Positions 1 through 5,730 of a stretch of 5,730 nt of DNA are shown here, in pieces. The DNA is taken from NCBI GenBank assembly GCA_030598165.1, contig JAUVQL010000072.1, positions 1-5,730 on the forward strand, read 5' to 3'. A model generated the notes under the pieces. It was given only the letters and a program-made list of their open reading frames with translations, did not search any database and had not been told where the DNA came from. Source of the stretch: Acidobacteriota bacterium. GTDB taxonomy: Bacteria > Acidobacteriota > Vicinamibacteria > Marinacidobacterales > SMYC01. Every line of letters begins with the position of its first letter. Position 1 is the first letter of the stretch. Position numbers and translations under genes: made by a program.

Positions 1-863
1 ACAAACGAAGTGATCGTCGGGATCAGTCCTTCGTCACCATCAACTGTGGCGCGTTGCCAGAGGGTCTTCTTGAAAGTGAGTTATTTGGATTCGAGAGAGG
101 GGCCTTTACGGGTGCAGTTGAAACCAAGCCGGGTAAGATTGAGCTTGCCGACGGAGGAACGCTTCTTTTAGACGAAGTCGGTGAAATGAGCCTGAAAACA
201 CAGGTCGAATTCCTGCGAGTACTTCAGGAGAAGGAGCTCCGGCGACTCGGTGGCGAGAATCTCATTCGTGTGGATGTGCGGATTATCGCTGCAACCAATA
301 AAGATTTATTGGATGAAGTTAAAGAGGGCCGCTTTCGTCAAGATCTGTATTATCGGCTCGCAGTAGTGCCCATCCACATGCCACCCCTAAGTGATCGCCG
401 CGAGGATATTCCGCTACTGGTCGATGCCTTTTTGAAGGAGTTCGCGCAGATGAATCGGAAACGGGGGAAGAAGATCTCGCGTGAAGCGCTGGAGATCCTC
501 CTGCACTACGACTGGCCGGGCAACATTCGTGAGCTCAGAAATGTCATCGAGCGCATGACCGTTACTGTGGATTCCGCCACAATTCGGCCGGAGCACCTGC
601 CTGCCGAAGTTGTCACCTCTGACGGCGCTGCGAGACAAATCTACATTCCTCTGGGTACCCCCCTCAAAAAGGTCGAAGAAATCGTCATCCGCAAGACAAT
701 GGAAAAACTGACCGATCACCGTCAGAAGGCGGCCAAAATTCTCGGCATCAGCCCTCGGGCACTTCATTACAAAATCGCCCAGTACGGAATGGCTCGGAAG
801 AGTTCGAGGCCCGGGTCCGTCAATCGGGTCCGTTCACGGCGGCCCCCGGGCTCGTCCGCGTGA
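1..863 (+). CDS. Sigma-54-dependent transcriptional activator (NtrC family), 3' part only
   Basis: This is the C-terminal 286 residues of a bacterial enhancer-binding protein, which uses ATP hydrolysis to open promoters held by sigma-54 RNA polymerase. The gene enters from the left edge; the first full codon is at base 3, and the frame is already coding there (FVTINCGAL, typical of the family), so the TTG at 54 is not a start. Counting from base 3, the visible parts are the GAFTGA sigma-54 contact loop (about 33-38), Walker B GGTLLLDE (51-58), sensor I IIAATN (94-99), the arginine-finger stretch FRQDLYYRL (111-119), sensor II WPGNIRELRN (171-180), and a Fis-type helix-turn-helix (about 240-263, with KAAKILGIS). 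Walker A and any receiver or other sensory domain lie outside the window, so signal and targets are unknown. After the helix-turn-helix there is an extra basic, Ser/Pro-rich tail of about 23 residues. It lies upstream of korA on the same strand, 123 bases apart, which does not by itself show that it controls korAB. Confidence 0.95.
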   Translation, partial: KRSDRRDQSFVTINCGALPEGLLESELFGFERGAFTGAVETKPGKIELADGGTLLLDEVGEMSLKTQVEFLRVLQEKELRRLGGENLIRVDVRIIAATNKDLLDEVKEGRFRQDLYYRLAVVPIHMPPLSDRREDIPLLVDAFLKEFAQMNRKRGKKISREALEILLHYDWPGNIRELRNVIERMTVTVDSATIRPEHLPAEVVTSDGAARQIYIPLGTPLKKVEEIVIRKTMEKLTDHRQKAAKILGISPRALHYKIAQYGMARKSSRPGSVNRVRSRRPPGSSA

Positions 864-905
864 CCTCCTGGCAAATTGCGTCAGTTTTTTCTAAAAATAC
901 TGATC

Positions 906-914
906 TGGTATGCT
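906..914 (+). promoter_or_regulatory. Candidate extended -10 promoter upstream of korA
   Basis: The sequence TGGTATGCT reads as an extended -10 element (TG, one base, then TATGCT, four of six matches to TATAAT). It lies in the AT-rich gap between the activator gene and korA, about 70 bases before the korA start. No good -35 hexamer sits 16-18 bases upstream; that place is occupied by a run of T. The assignment is a motif reading only. Transcription of korAB by read-through from the activator gene is an alternative. Confidence 0.3.
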
Positions 915-986
915 TAAAAGCTCGACTCGACTTAGTGCCCTGGCTCATGACCGTAATTATGAATCGGGGTACTTAGGGAGACAGGG

Positions 987-2891
987 ATGTCGACACAAAC
1001 GCTTGCTCGTGAAGGGGCAAAAAAAGCTCAGCCCGACATGATCGTCAACGACTTCTCGATCGAAATCGCCACGGTGAATGGCTCAGGAAGCCAGTCCTCC
1101 AACAGCGTCTTAATGCGCTCCATTTTCAGAATGGGTATACCAGTCTGCGGCAAGAACCTATTCCCTTCTAATATTGCGGGTCTCCCAACCTGGTTCACGA
1201 TTCGAGCCAGCAAAGAGGGTTACCTTGCGCCCAAGACAAAAATTGACCTTCTGGTCGCGATGAACTCGCAAACGGCGCAAGAAGATGTCGTCAGTCTCGA
1301 GCCGGGTGCGGTAGTCGTTTACGAGGAGTCGCTCAAATTGGAGCGGCTGCGATCCGATATCATCTTCTATCCGGTCCCTTTTTCCGTGTTGGCGAAGGAG
1401 GTCGTTCCCGATGCAAATTTGAGGAGGCTCGTTGCCAACATGATCTATGTCGGTGTGGTGGCGCATCTGCTCTCGATCGATAGAGACGAGATTTACGCGT
1501 CCATTACCAAGCAATTCAAGTCCAAGAGCAAGGCCATCGACCTCAACAAAAAAGCCGTCGACATCGGTTTCGAGTATGCTGAGCAAAATCTCACCAAAGT
1601 CGACCCTCTCGCTCTCGAGCCCATGGACCGTACCAAAGGCAAGATTCTCATTGATGGGAACACGGCTGGGGCCTTGGGATCCATGTTTGGCGGTGCTACC
1701 GTCGTCACTTGGTATCCCATCACTCCTTCATCGAGCCTGTGCGAGCAACTCGGCAATTTCATGAGCAAGTATCGTCTCGACGAGAAAACGGGTAAGGCAA
1801 CCTTTGCCGTCGTTCAAGCGGAAGATGAGCTCGCCGCCTTGGGAATGGTGATCGGGGCCGGGTGGGCTGGTGCGAGAGCTATGACGGCAACAAGTGGCCC
1901 CGGGATCTCCTTGATGGCCGAATTTGCTGGACTGGCGTACTTTGCAGAAGTTCCGGCGGTCCTTTGGGACGTGCAACGCGTGGGACCTTCTACAGGAATG
2001 CCGACTCGGACAGCCCAAGCGGATCTAATTCCCTCTTTCTACTTGTCCCATGGTGATACGAAACATATCGTTCTCATCCCTTCCTCGGTCGAGGAGTGTT
2101 TCGAGTTCGGTGCGGAAGCCTTCAATCTGGCGGAGCGGTTCCAGACCCTCGTGTTGGTCCTGTCCGATTTGGACTTGGGGATGAACATTTGGATGTCAGA
2201 TCCATTCGAATACCCGGAGAAACCCATCGATCGAGGCAAGGTTCTCTCAGCAGAGGATTTGGAACGACTTGGTGATTTCGCGCGCTATCGAGATGTGGAC
2301 GGCGACGGCATTCCCTATAGAACACTACCGGGAACCTATCACCATCTAGCTGCCTATTTCGCCCGGGGAAGCGGCCACAATGAGTACGCTGGTTACAGTG
2401 AGCGTCCCGACGACTACAAGAAAAACATCGATCGCTTAGCGAGAAAACTCGACACCGCAAGAAAGTTCGTTCCGCCTCCTGAGATGACAGGCGATGACGA
2501 TGCAGAGATCGGTATCATCGCTTTCGGCACCTCGCACTGGGCGGTGGTCGAGTCCCGCGAGCAGCTTTTGGCGGAGCAGGATGTAAAGACACGGTATCTA
2601 AGATTGAAAGCTCTTCCCTTCACCTCGGGGCTCGAGGATTTTGTCCTTTCGTGCAAAAGGGTTTACATCGTGGAACAGAATCGCGATGCTCAAATGGCTC
2701 AACTCATTCAGCTCGAGCTCGGCCGGAAGCCGGATCTTGTGGCAAAGCTTCGCAGTGTGCTGCACTACACGGGAATTCCAATCGGCGCTCGCTTCGTTAC
2801 CGACGAGATCCTCGCGGCTGAATCCGCCTTCGCGAACCGCTCCGGCGAGACCCCGCCGAAGCCGAAGGGCGTAGGCGGGGGCATGTGCTAG
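987..2891 (+). CDS. korA: 2-oxoacid:ferredoxin oxidoreductase, fused gamma-alpha subunit (KorA type)
   Basis: This 634-residue protein is the large subunit of a CoA-dependent 2-oxoacid:ferredoxin oxidoreductase, a cytoplasmic enzyme that converts a 2-oxoacid and CoA to acyl-CoA, CO2 and reduced ferredoxin, or the reverse. Residues about 18-205 form the gamma domain (NGSGSQSSNS at 31-40 in place of the usual glycine-rich loop, followed by TWFTIRASKEGY). Residues about 218-400 form the alpha pyrimidine-binding domain, with YPITPSS (243-249), TSGPG (302-306) and GMPTRTAQAD (337-346). A transketolase-C-like domain covers about 505-600. The gamma-alpha fusion and the length of about 600 residues are normal for KorA-type proteins. 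The ATG at 987 is supported by AGGGAG at 975-980, six bases upstream. korB follows 18 bases after the stop. The family call is firm. The preference for 2-oxoglutarate over pyruvate or another oxoacid comes from overall resemblance to KorA and is not proven by any residue I can name. The tail after residue 612 is Pro/Gly/Lys-rich, looks disordered, and ends in Cys. Confidence 0.93.
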   Translation: MSTQTLAREGAKKAQPDMIVNDFSIEIATVNGSGSQSSNSVLMRSIFRMGIPVCGKNLFPSNIAGLPTWFTIRASKEGYLAPKTKIDLLVAMNSQTAQEDVVSLEPGAVVVYEESLKLERLRSDIIFYPVPFSVLAKEVVPDANLRRLVANMIYVGVVAHLLSIDRDEIYASITKQFKSKSKAIDLNKKAVDIGFEYAEQNLTKVDPLALEPMDRTKGKILIDGNTAGALGSMFGGATVVTWYPITPSSSLCEQLGNFMSKYRLDEKTGKATFAVVQAEDELAALGMVIGAGWAGARAMTATSGPGISLMAEFAGLAYFAEVPAVLWDVQRVGPSTGMPTRTAQADLIPSFYLSHGDTKHIVLIPSSVEECFEFGAEAFNLAERFQTLVLVLSDLDLGMNIWMSDPFEYPEKPIDRGKVLSAEDLERLGDFARYRDVDGDGIPYRTLPGTYHHLAAYFARGSGHNEYAGYSERPDDYKKNIDRLARKLDTARKFVPPPEMTGDDDAEIGIIAFGTSHWAVVESREQLLAEQDVKTRYLRLKALPFTSGLEDFVLSCKRVYIVEQNRDAQMAQLIQLELGRKPDLVAKLRSVLHYTGIPIGARFVTDEILAAESAFANRSGETPPKPKGVGGGMC

Positions 2892-2909
2892 CATCGCTTA
2901 GGAGAAGTC

Positions 2910-3959
2910 ATGGCAACCGCAAAAACTCCGCCGTCGCCACCGAAGAAGGCCAATCGCATCGGCCTCGGTATGCACGACTATAAGGGGAAGGAGTCCACGC
3001 TCTGCAATGGATGCGGGCATGATGCCATCAGCGCCCAGATCGTGAAGGCTTTTTATGAGTCGGGGATCGAACCCCATCGCGTGGCGAAGCTCTCCGGCAT
3101 TGGTTGTTCTTCTAAAACCCCCACCTACTTTCTAGGACGTGCACATGGCTTCAACACGGTCCACGGACGGATGCCATCTGTGGCTACGGGCGCCGTCTTG
3201 GCGAATCGCAGCCTCATCACGGTTGGGGTGTCGGGAGACGGCGATACCGCCTCCATCGGCATCGGCCAATTCGTGCACCTGCTGCGGAGGAATGTCCCGG
3301 TTGTTTACATTGTGGAAAACAACGGCGTTTATGGATTGACCAAGGGACAGTTCTCGGCGACCGCCGACCTGGGCTCTAAGTTAAAAACCGGTGTTGTCAA
3401 TGAATTGACACCCATCGACCTTTGCGGGATGGCGGTCGAGCTCGGGGCAACTTATGTCGCCCGTTCGTTCGCCGGTGATCCAAAACAACTGGTGCCTCTC
3501 CTCAAGGGTGCCTTCGCTCACCAAGGGACGGCGGTTCTCGAGATCATTAGCCCCTGTGTAACCTTCAACAACCATCCCGGATCAACGAAGAGCTACACCT
3601 GGGGAAAAGAGCATGAGGAGCTTCTGCATCAAGTGGATTTCGTTCCTTACTTCGAACCGATCGATGTAGCCTATGACGAGGGAGAAATCCTCGATGTGGA
3701 GCTTCACGACGGATCTCACGTCTTGCTCAAAAAGCTGGAACGGGAGTACAACCCCACCGACCGTCACCAAGCCATGAAACTCCTGCTCGATGCCCGTATC
3801 AGCCAGCAGTTTCTGACAGGCTTGATCTATGTCAATCCCGATAAACAAAATTTCTTGGAGTTGCTCAATTTGGTCGAAGAGCCATTGACGAGCTTACCGG
3901 ACGCGAAAGTGCGGCCTTCCAAGAAGGTGCTGGATGAAATCATGGAGTCCTTTGAGTAG
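2910..3959 (+). CDS. korB: 2-oxoacid:ferredoxin oxidoreductase beta subunit (KorB type)
   Basis: This 349-residue protein is the thiamine-diphosphate and iron-sulfur subunit that pairs with KorA. Visible motifs are CNGCGHD (Cys32, Cys35), GIGCSS (Cys66), and ISPCVTFNN (Cys216). These four cysteines match the spacing expected for the single 4Fe-4S cluster of this family. The diphosphate and magnesium site is GDGDTASIG (109-117) followed by NNGVYGLTKGQ (137-147). HGRMPSVATG (85-94) is also typical. The set is complete, so the protein should be active. There is no ferredoxin-like delta domain, so electrons must pass to a separate ferredoxin. The ATG at 2910 has AGGAG at 2900-2904, five bases upstream, and the gene lies 18 bases after korA, so the two are almost certainly co-transcribed and translated in balance. 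A convergent gene follows, separated by a terminator. As with KorA, the exact 2-oxoacid is inferred from similarity; 2-oxoglutarate is the best guess. Confidence 0.94.
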   Translation: MATAKTPPSPPKKANRIGLGMHDYKGKESTLCNGCGHDAISAQIVKAFYESGIEPHRVAKLSGIGCSSKTPTYFLGRAHGFNTVHGRMPSVATGAVLANRSLITVGVSGDGDTASIGIGQFVHLLRRNVPVVYIVENNGVYGLTKGQFSATADLGSKLKTGVVNELTPIDLCGMAVELGATYVARSFAGDPKQLVPLLKGAFAHQGTAVLEIISPCVTFNNHPGSTKSYTWGKEHEELLHQVDFVPYFEPIDVAYDEGEILDVELHDGSHVLLKKLEREYNPTDRHQAMKLLLDARISQQFLTGLIYVNPDKQNFLELLNLVEEPLTSLPDAKVRPSKKVLDEIMESFE

Positions 3960-4002
3960 GGATTCCTTCCGGTTCGATTCGGATCAGCTGGCCATGAAGC
4001 TC

Positions 4003-4058
4003 ACACAAAAAAAAGAGAGCGCATCGGGTAGACCCGACGCGCTCTCCTCTTCTTTGTG
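4003..4058. terminator. Bidirectional intrinsic terminator between korB and the convergent lipoprotein gene
   Basis: The arms GAGAGCGC-A-TCGGG (4015-4028) and CCCGA-C-GCGCTCTC (4033-4046) pair over 13 base pairs with one A/C mismatch and a four-base loop (TAGA). Eight A at 4007-4014 become a U8 tract when read from the minus strand, giving a classical strong terminator for the lipoprotein gene, which ends 30 bases before the stem. On the plus strand the stem is followed by CTCTTCTTT, a poorer U-rich tract, so termination of korAB is likely but weaker. The flanks CACAAA and TTTGTG can also pair, extending the hairpin. Confidence 0.9.
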
Positions 4059-4076
4059 CTGTTTTCTGGCGTACTG

Positions 4077-4757
4077 TTAAGTCGTCTCGTCGATGCCGAT
4101 AATGATCCACCGGGATCTCGGCGAAACGTTGTTTTCAGGATTGGTTAGGTCGTACTTCACTAACGTGAAGGTATATGGTATCACTTGGCCATCAGTGGTT
4201 ACATTCACATTGATGACCTTCTTGAAAACGTTGCCCTCTAACTTGGTGATGGGGGCGTCGGACATGACTGACATCTTGGCGACCTTAGTTTCTTTTTCCA
4301 GCTCTCTGTTGAAATTCTGCACGCTGCGCTCCAAGGTTTTTCTGTCGCTCATGATCTTTTCCCACTCGGCTTGGACCTCACCGATCTTACCCTTGAACTC
4401 GTAATCGGGTTCTTTGTCGAGCCGGAGTTGGATCTTCTCGATATCGTTGTAGTTGTCTTCGAGGAAGTATTTTCCCTTCTCGAACTGCGCGTCCCGTTCC
4501 TTCTTTGCCTCTTCAAGTTGCTGGCGAAGATCCGCGATACGGTACGGCTCACTCGTGCCCTCACTGACCTCGAGCACTTCCCAGTCTTCACAGCCTTCGC
4601 TGGGGAAACTCACTTGCGAGACCGAGGCGACGGTAGCATTATCCCCGGCTCGGCAGGCCATGAAGAACCTGTTGAGAAGCTGTTCTTCCTCCCCCCCTGA
4701 ACAGGCCAATAAGCCTAATACGGTCGAAGATACCACCAGGTCCTTGAGCCTCAGCAT
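4077..4757 (-). CDS. Putative lipoprotein with coiled-coil middle, function unknown
   Basis: This gene encodes a 226-residue protein that I do not recognise by name. It starts with a short lipoprotein signal peptide: MLRLKD, a hydrophobic stretch, and the lipobox LLAC, with Cys19 as the likely lipidated residue followed by SGGEEE. The mature protein should be anchored to a membrane on the periplasmic side. Residues 24-50 (LLNRFFMACRAGDNATVASV) resemble the first helix region of NTF2-like/DUF4878-type lipoproteins. About 72-160 is strongly charged and Leu-spaced (rich in Glu, Lys, Arg, Gln), probably a coiled coil. About 165-223 looks like beta strands (VINVNVTTDG, YTFTLVKYD, RWIIIGID). Reading upstream in frame would reach a TTG at 4826, but the ATG at 4757 is chosen because it has a strong ribosome binding site and puts the lipobox at the normal distance. 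The gene is transcribed alone, converges on korB, and ends at the strong terminator. The NTF2-like suggestion is weak; the lipoprotein call is firm. Confidence 0.85.
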   Translation of the reverse strand: MLRLKDLVVSSTVLGLLACSGGEEEQLLNRFFMACRAGDNATVASVSQVSFPSEGCEDWEVLEVSEGTSEPYRIADLRQQLEEAKKERDAQFEKGKYFLEDNYNDIEKIQLRLDKEPDYEFKGKIGEVQAEWEKIMSDRKTLERSVQNFNRELEKETKVAKMSVMSDAPITKLEGNVFKKVINVNVTTDGQVIPYTFTLVKYDLTNPENNVSPRSRWIIIGIDETT

Positions 4758-4762
4758 ACTAG

Positions 4763-4771
4763 TCCTCCTTT
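4763..4771 (-). promoter_or_regulatory. Ribosome binding site fixing the lipoprotein start
   Basis: On the minus strand this reads AAAGGAGGA, nearly the full anti-Shine-Dalgarno complement, five bases before the ATG at 4757. It decides for this start over the in-frame TTG at 4826, which would add 23 residues without signal-peptide character. Confidence 0.85.
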
Positions 4772-5272
4772 CGTATGAGCACCCAGCGCCGTTCTTTTCG
4801 GAGTCTGTGAATGGAAATGATGTCAAGGTTATTCCACGCTCCCAAAAAACATACGGCGCCCTTTATTCCAGGAAAACGGGTTCTCTCGGTTTACGTTGAC
4901 CTGCGAACTCCGAGCCCGGGTTGGTCTTTCTGGATCATGTCCCTCTTCGGGAAGTGTTGGAGAAAGGTAAAAGATTTCCAATGAATCGTCCAACGCATTA
5001 ATTCTAGAAGACATACCCACGCTCGACGCCGGGTCCAAACATACCCCCGGCCTAACAGGCGCACTATTCTATCCCACTCGGAGGGCGGAATCTACTCACA
5101 ACTGTAGAGCGTCTTGTGGCTCGAGGCGGGACCAACAATCTTCAAATCCTGGGCGAGGTCGTGGAGTTCGCTGGCTTTCTTTTGACCTGACTCGGTTCCT
5201 CGTCCAAGGTTCCCATTCGCTCTGTCGATCTAGATTGAAACAGTCAGCCCCAAACAATGGCTGTATCTTCAA

Positions 5273-5312
5273 CAAAAAAGGAATCTTCCTCACTCCGAGG
5301 CAAGCTTTTTTG
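5273..5312. repeat. Inverted repeat CAAAAAAG / CTTTTTTG, possible terminator-like hairpin
   Basis: CAAAAAAG (5273-5280) and CTTTTTTG (5305-5312) are perfect 8-base inverted copies around a 24-base loop. Inside, CCTC (5288-5291) and GAGG (5297-5300) can form a small stem that precedes the T6 run. The layout of A-run, small GC stem and T-run resembles a weak bidirectional terminator and would insulate the promoter just downstream. No gene clearly ends here, so its role is uncertain. Confidence 0.35.
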
Positions 5313-5336
5313 GGCCAGCCTGGTTCTTTTTGAACG

Positions 5337-5365
5337 TGGAAACCGGCTTCGAATAGGTATATATT
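5337..5365 (+). promoter_or_regulatory. Candidate sigma-70-type promoter of the exported protein gene
   Basis: TGGAAA (5337-5342, four of six matches to TTGACA) and TATATT (5360-5365, five of six to TATAAT) are 17 bases apart, the optimal spacing. Transcription would start near 5372 and leave a leader of about 40 bases before the ATG at 5411. An alternative -35, TTGAAC at 5330-5335, has worse spacing to any -10 hexamer. Confidence 0.45.
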
Positions 5366-5398
5366 GTGAAGGTCAAAATAACGAGATTCAGGCTGGCT

Positions 5399-5404
5399 GA
5401 GGAG
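5399..5404 (+). promoter_or_regulatory. Ribosome binding site fixing the start of the exported protein
   Basis: GAGGAG directly abuts the ATG at 5405, which leaves no spacing, but lies six bases before the in-frame ATG at 5411. This favours 5411 as the true start; the resulting protein begins MRNRY, a good positively charged signal-peptide start. Confidence 0.75.
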
Positions 5405-5410
5405 ATGCAA

Positions 5411-5730
5411 ATGAGGAATCGCTACATAGTTTTGGTGCTGTTATTTATGCTCGTTGCCGGAGCGAACGAGTTGGCCGCCCAAATGGGGACGGGCAGAGTA
5501 GCCGGCACGGTGAAGGATACCGAAGATAAAGCCGTAGAAGGAGCGAAAGTCGTAGCTCAGATGACCGGTTCCGACTTCCAACTGGAAGGTACCACCGATG
5601 GCAAGGGGCGGTGGGCCATCTTGGGATTCCGAAAGGGAGGCTACCAATTTACCTTCACAGCGAAGGGATATGTGCCCCAGCAGTTCACCCAACAGGTCAG
5701 CGGGATTGGCAAGAATCCTAGTCTCAACGT
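5411..5730 (+). CDS. Exported protein with N-terminal carboxypeptidase-regulatory-like domain, 5' part only
   Basis: The reading frame stays open from the ATG at 5411 to the window end, giving 106 residues with the C-terminus missing. Residues 1-23 are a signal peptide: MRNRY, a hydrophobic core (IVLVLLFMLVAGA), then ELAAQ, with probable cleavage after AA. Residues about 27-100 fit a carboxypeptidase-regulatory-like beta-sandwich domain: GRVAGTVKD, the gap-and-glycine pattern AVEGAKVVA, then TTDGKGRWAILGFRKGGYQFTFTAKGY. Such domains are seven-stranded, often sit at the N-terminus of secreted or outer-membrane proteins, and are not themselves peptidases. In Acidobacteriota-like genomes the same start can precede TPR repeats or a TonB-dependent barrel; which applies here cannot be seen. 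The gene diverges from the lipoprotein gene and has its own likely promoter, so it probably starts a new transcription unit. Function unknown. Confidence 0.87.
   Translation, partial: MRNRYIVLVLLFMLVAGANELAAQMGTGRVAGTVKDTEDKAVEGAKVVAQMTGSDFQLEGTTDGKGRWAILGFRKGGYQFTFTAKGYVPQQFTQQVSGIGKNPSLN

Larger units (their letters stand above)
4758..5410. other. Intergenic region between two divergent genes, no credible gene
   Basis: About 650 bases separate the start of the lipoprotein gene (minus) from the start of the exported protein gene (plus). Open frames here are short, lack ribosome binding sites and give low-complexity or basic, unrecognisable peptides, so I call none. I see no tRNA or riboswitch fold. 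Small inverted repeats are present: GCCGGG/CCCGGC (5028-5033 and 5046-5051), GCCT/AGGC right after it (5050-5060), an ATCTAGAT palindrome (5228-5235), and CAGCC/GGCTG around 5245-5265. The stretch should hold both divergent promoters; only the plus-strand one is recognisable. It could also host a small RNA, which cannot be judged from sequence alone. Confidence 0.6.

Noticed and set aside
861..890. Possible terminator after the activator gene: TGAC (861-864) and GTCA (880-883) followed by T6 (885-890)
   Set aside because: The stem is only four pairs plus a bulged GCA/TGC and is AT-poor in length; too weak to call a terminator.
907..920. Sigma-54-like GG...GC element upstream of korA
   Set aside because: The GG and GC are separated by 11 instead of 10 bases, and the surrounding bases fit the consensus poorly.
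1158..2894. Several open frames on the minus strand and in other frames across korA
   Set aside because: All overlap a full-length, motif-complete korA and give low-complexity peptides; they are shadows of codon usage.
3968..3983. tRNA T-arm-like hairpin TCCG-GTTCGATT-CGGA just after korB
   Set aside because: The preceding 60 bases are korB coding sequence and no acceptor, D or anticodon arm can be formed; it is a chance hairpin or at most a minor 3' structure.
4821..4826. Perfect TTGACA (minus strand) upstream of the lipoprotein gene, also readable as a TTG start
   Set aside because: No -10-like hexamer occurs 16-18 bases downstream, and as a start codon it lacks a ribosome binding site and would place the signal peptide inside the protein.
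4453..4899. Plus-strand open frame of 148 codons
   Set aside because: It lies opposite the lipoprotein gene, which has a clear lipobox, ribosome binding site and terminator; the plus-strand peptide shows no domain.
4829..5038. Minus-strand open frame of 69 codons
   Set aside because: Short, no recognisable motif or supporting ribosome binding site; more likely chance.
5096..5410. Minus-strand open frame of 104 codons
   Set aside because: It covers the predicted promoter of the downstream gene, has no good ribosome binding site, and its peptide is unrecognisable.

Overview
The window holds three complete protein genes, two genes cut by the window edges, and about 650 bases of non-coding DNA. 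Base composition is mid-range, genes are well spaced, and ribosome binding sites are strong AGGAG-type sites. A sigma-54 activator, a gamma-alpha fused 2-oxoacid:acceptor oxidoreductase, and a secreted protein that opens with a carboxypeptidase-regulatory-like domain fit a Gram-negative-type, diderm bacterium. The mix is reminiscent of Acidobacteriota or a related environmental lineage. That placement is a guess from gene content only; there is no rRNA or other marker gene.

Bases 1-863 (+) are the 3' part of a sigma-54-dependent (NtrC-family) activator: the AAA+ ATPase core from just before the GAFTGA loop, then a Fis-type helix-turn-helix. The 123-base gap that follows is AT-rich and carries a possible extended -10 promoter. 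Next come korA (987-2891) and korB (2910-3959), 18 bases apart and surely one operon. They encode the two subunits of a 2-oxoacid:ferredoxin oxidoreductase, most likely the 2-oxoglutarate type: KorA carries the gamma and alpha domains fused, and KorB binds thiamine diphosphate and one 4Fe-4S cluster. The enzyme would interconvert a 2-oxoacid plus CoA with acyl-CoA plus CO2, using ferredoxin as electron carrier. No ferredoxin gene is present in the window.

A strong stem-loop at 4015-4046, with an A8 tract on one side and a T-rich tract on the other, separates korB from a convergent gene on the minus strand (4757-4077). It is a good terminator for the minus-strand gene and probably works for korAB as well. 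The minus-strand gene encodes a small lipoprotein with a clear lipobox and a long charged, probably coiled-coil, middle; its function is unknown.

The stretch 4758-5410 shows no credible gene and lies between two diverging genes. It contains several small inverted repeats and a plausible sigma-70-type promoter at 5337-5365. That promoter precedes the last gene (5411 onward, +), which encodes an exported protein starting with a carboxypeptidase-regulatory-like (beta-sandwich) domain and running off the window end.

I see no mobile element, CRISPR array, RNA gene or obvious defence system. The window looks like ordinary chromosomal DNA; the least explained items are the lipoprotein and the non-coding stretch between the diverging genes.
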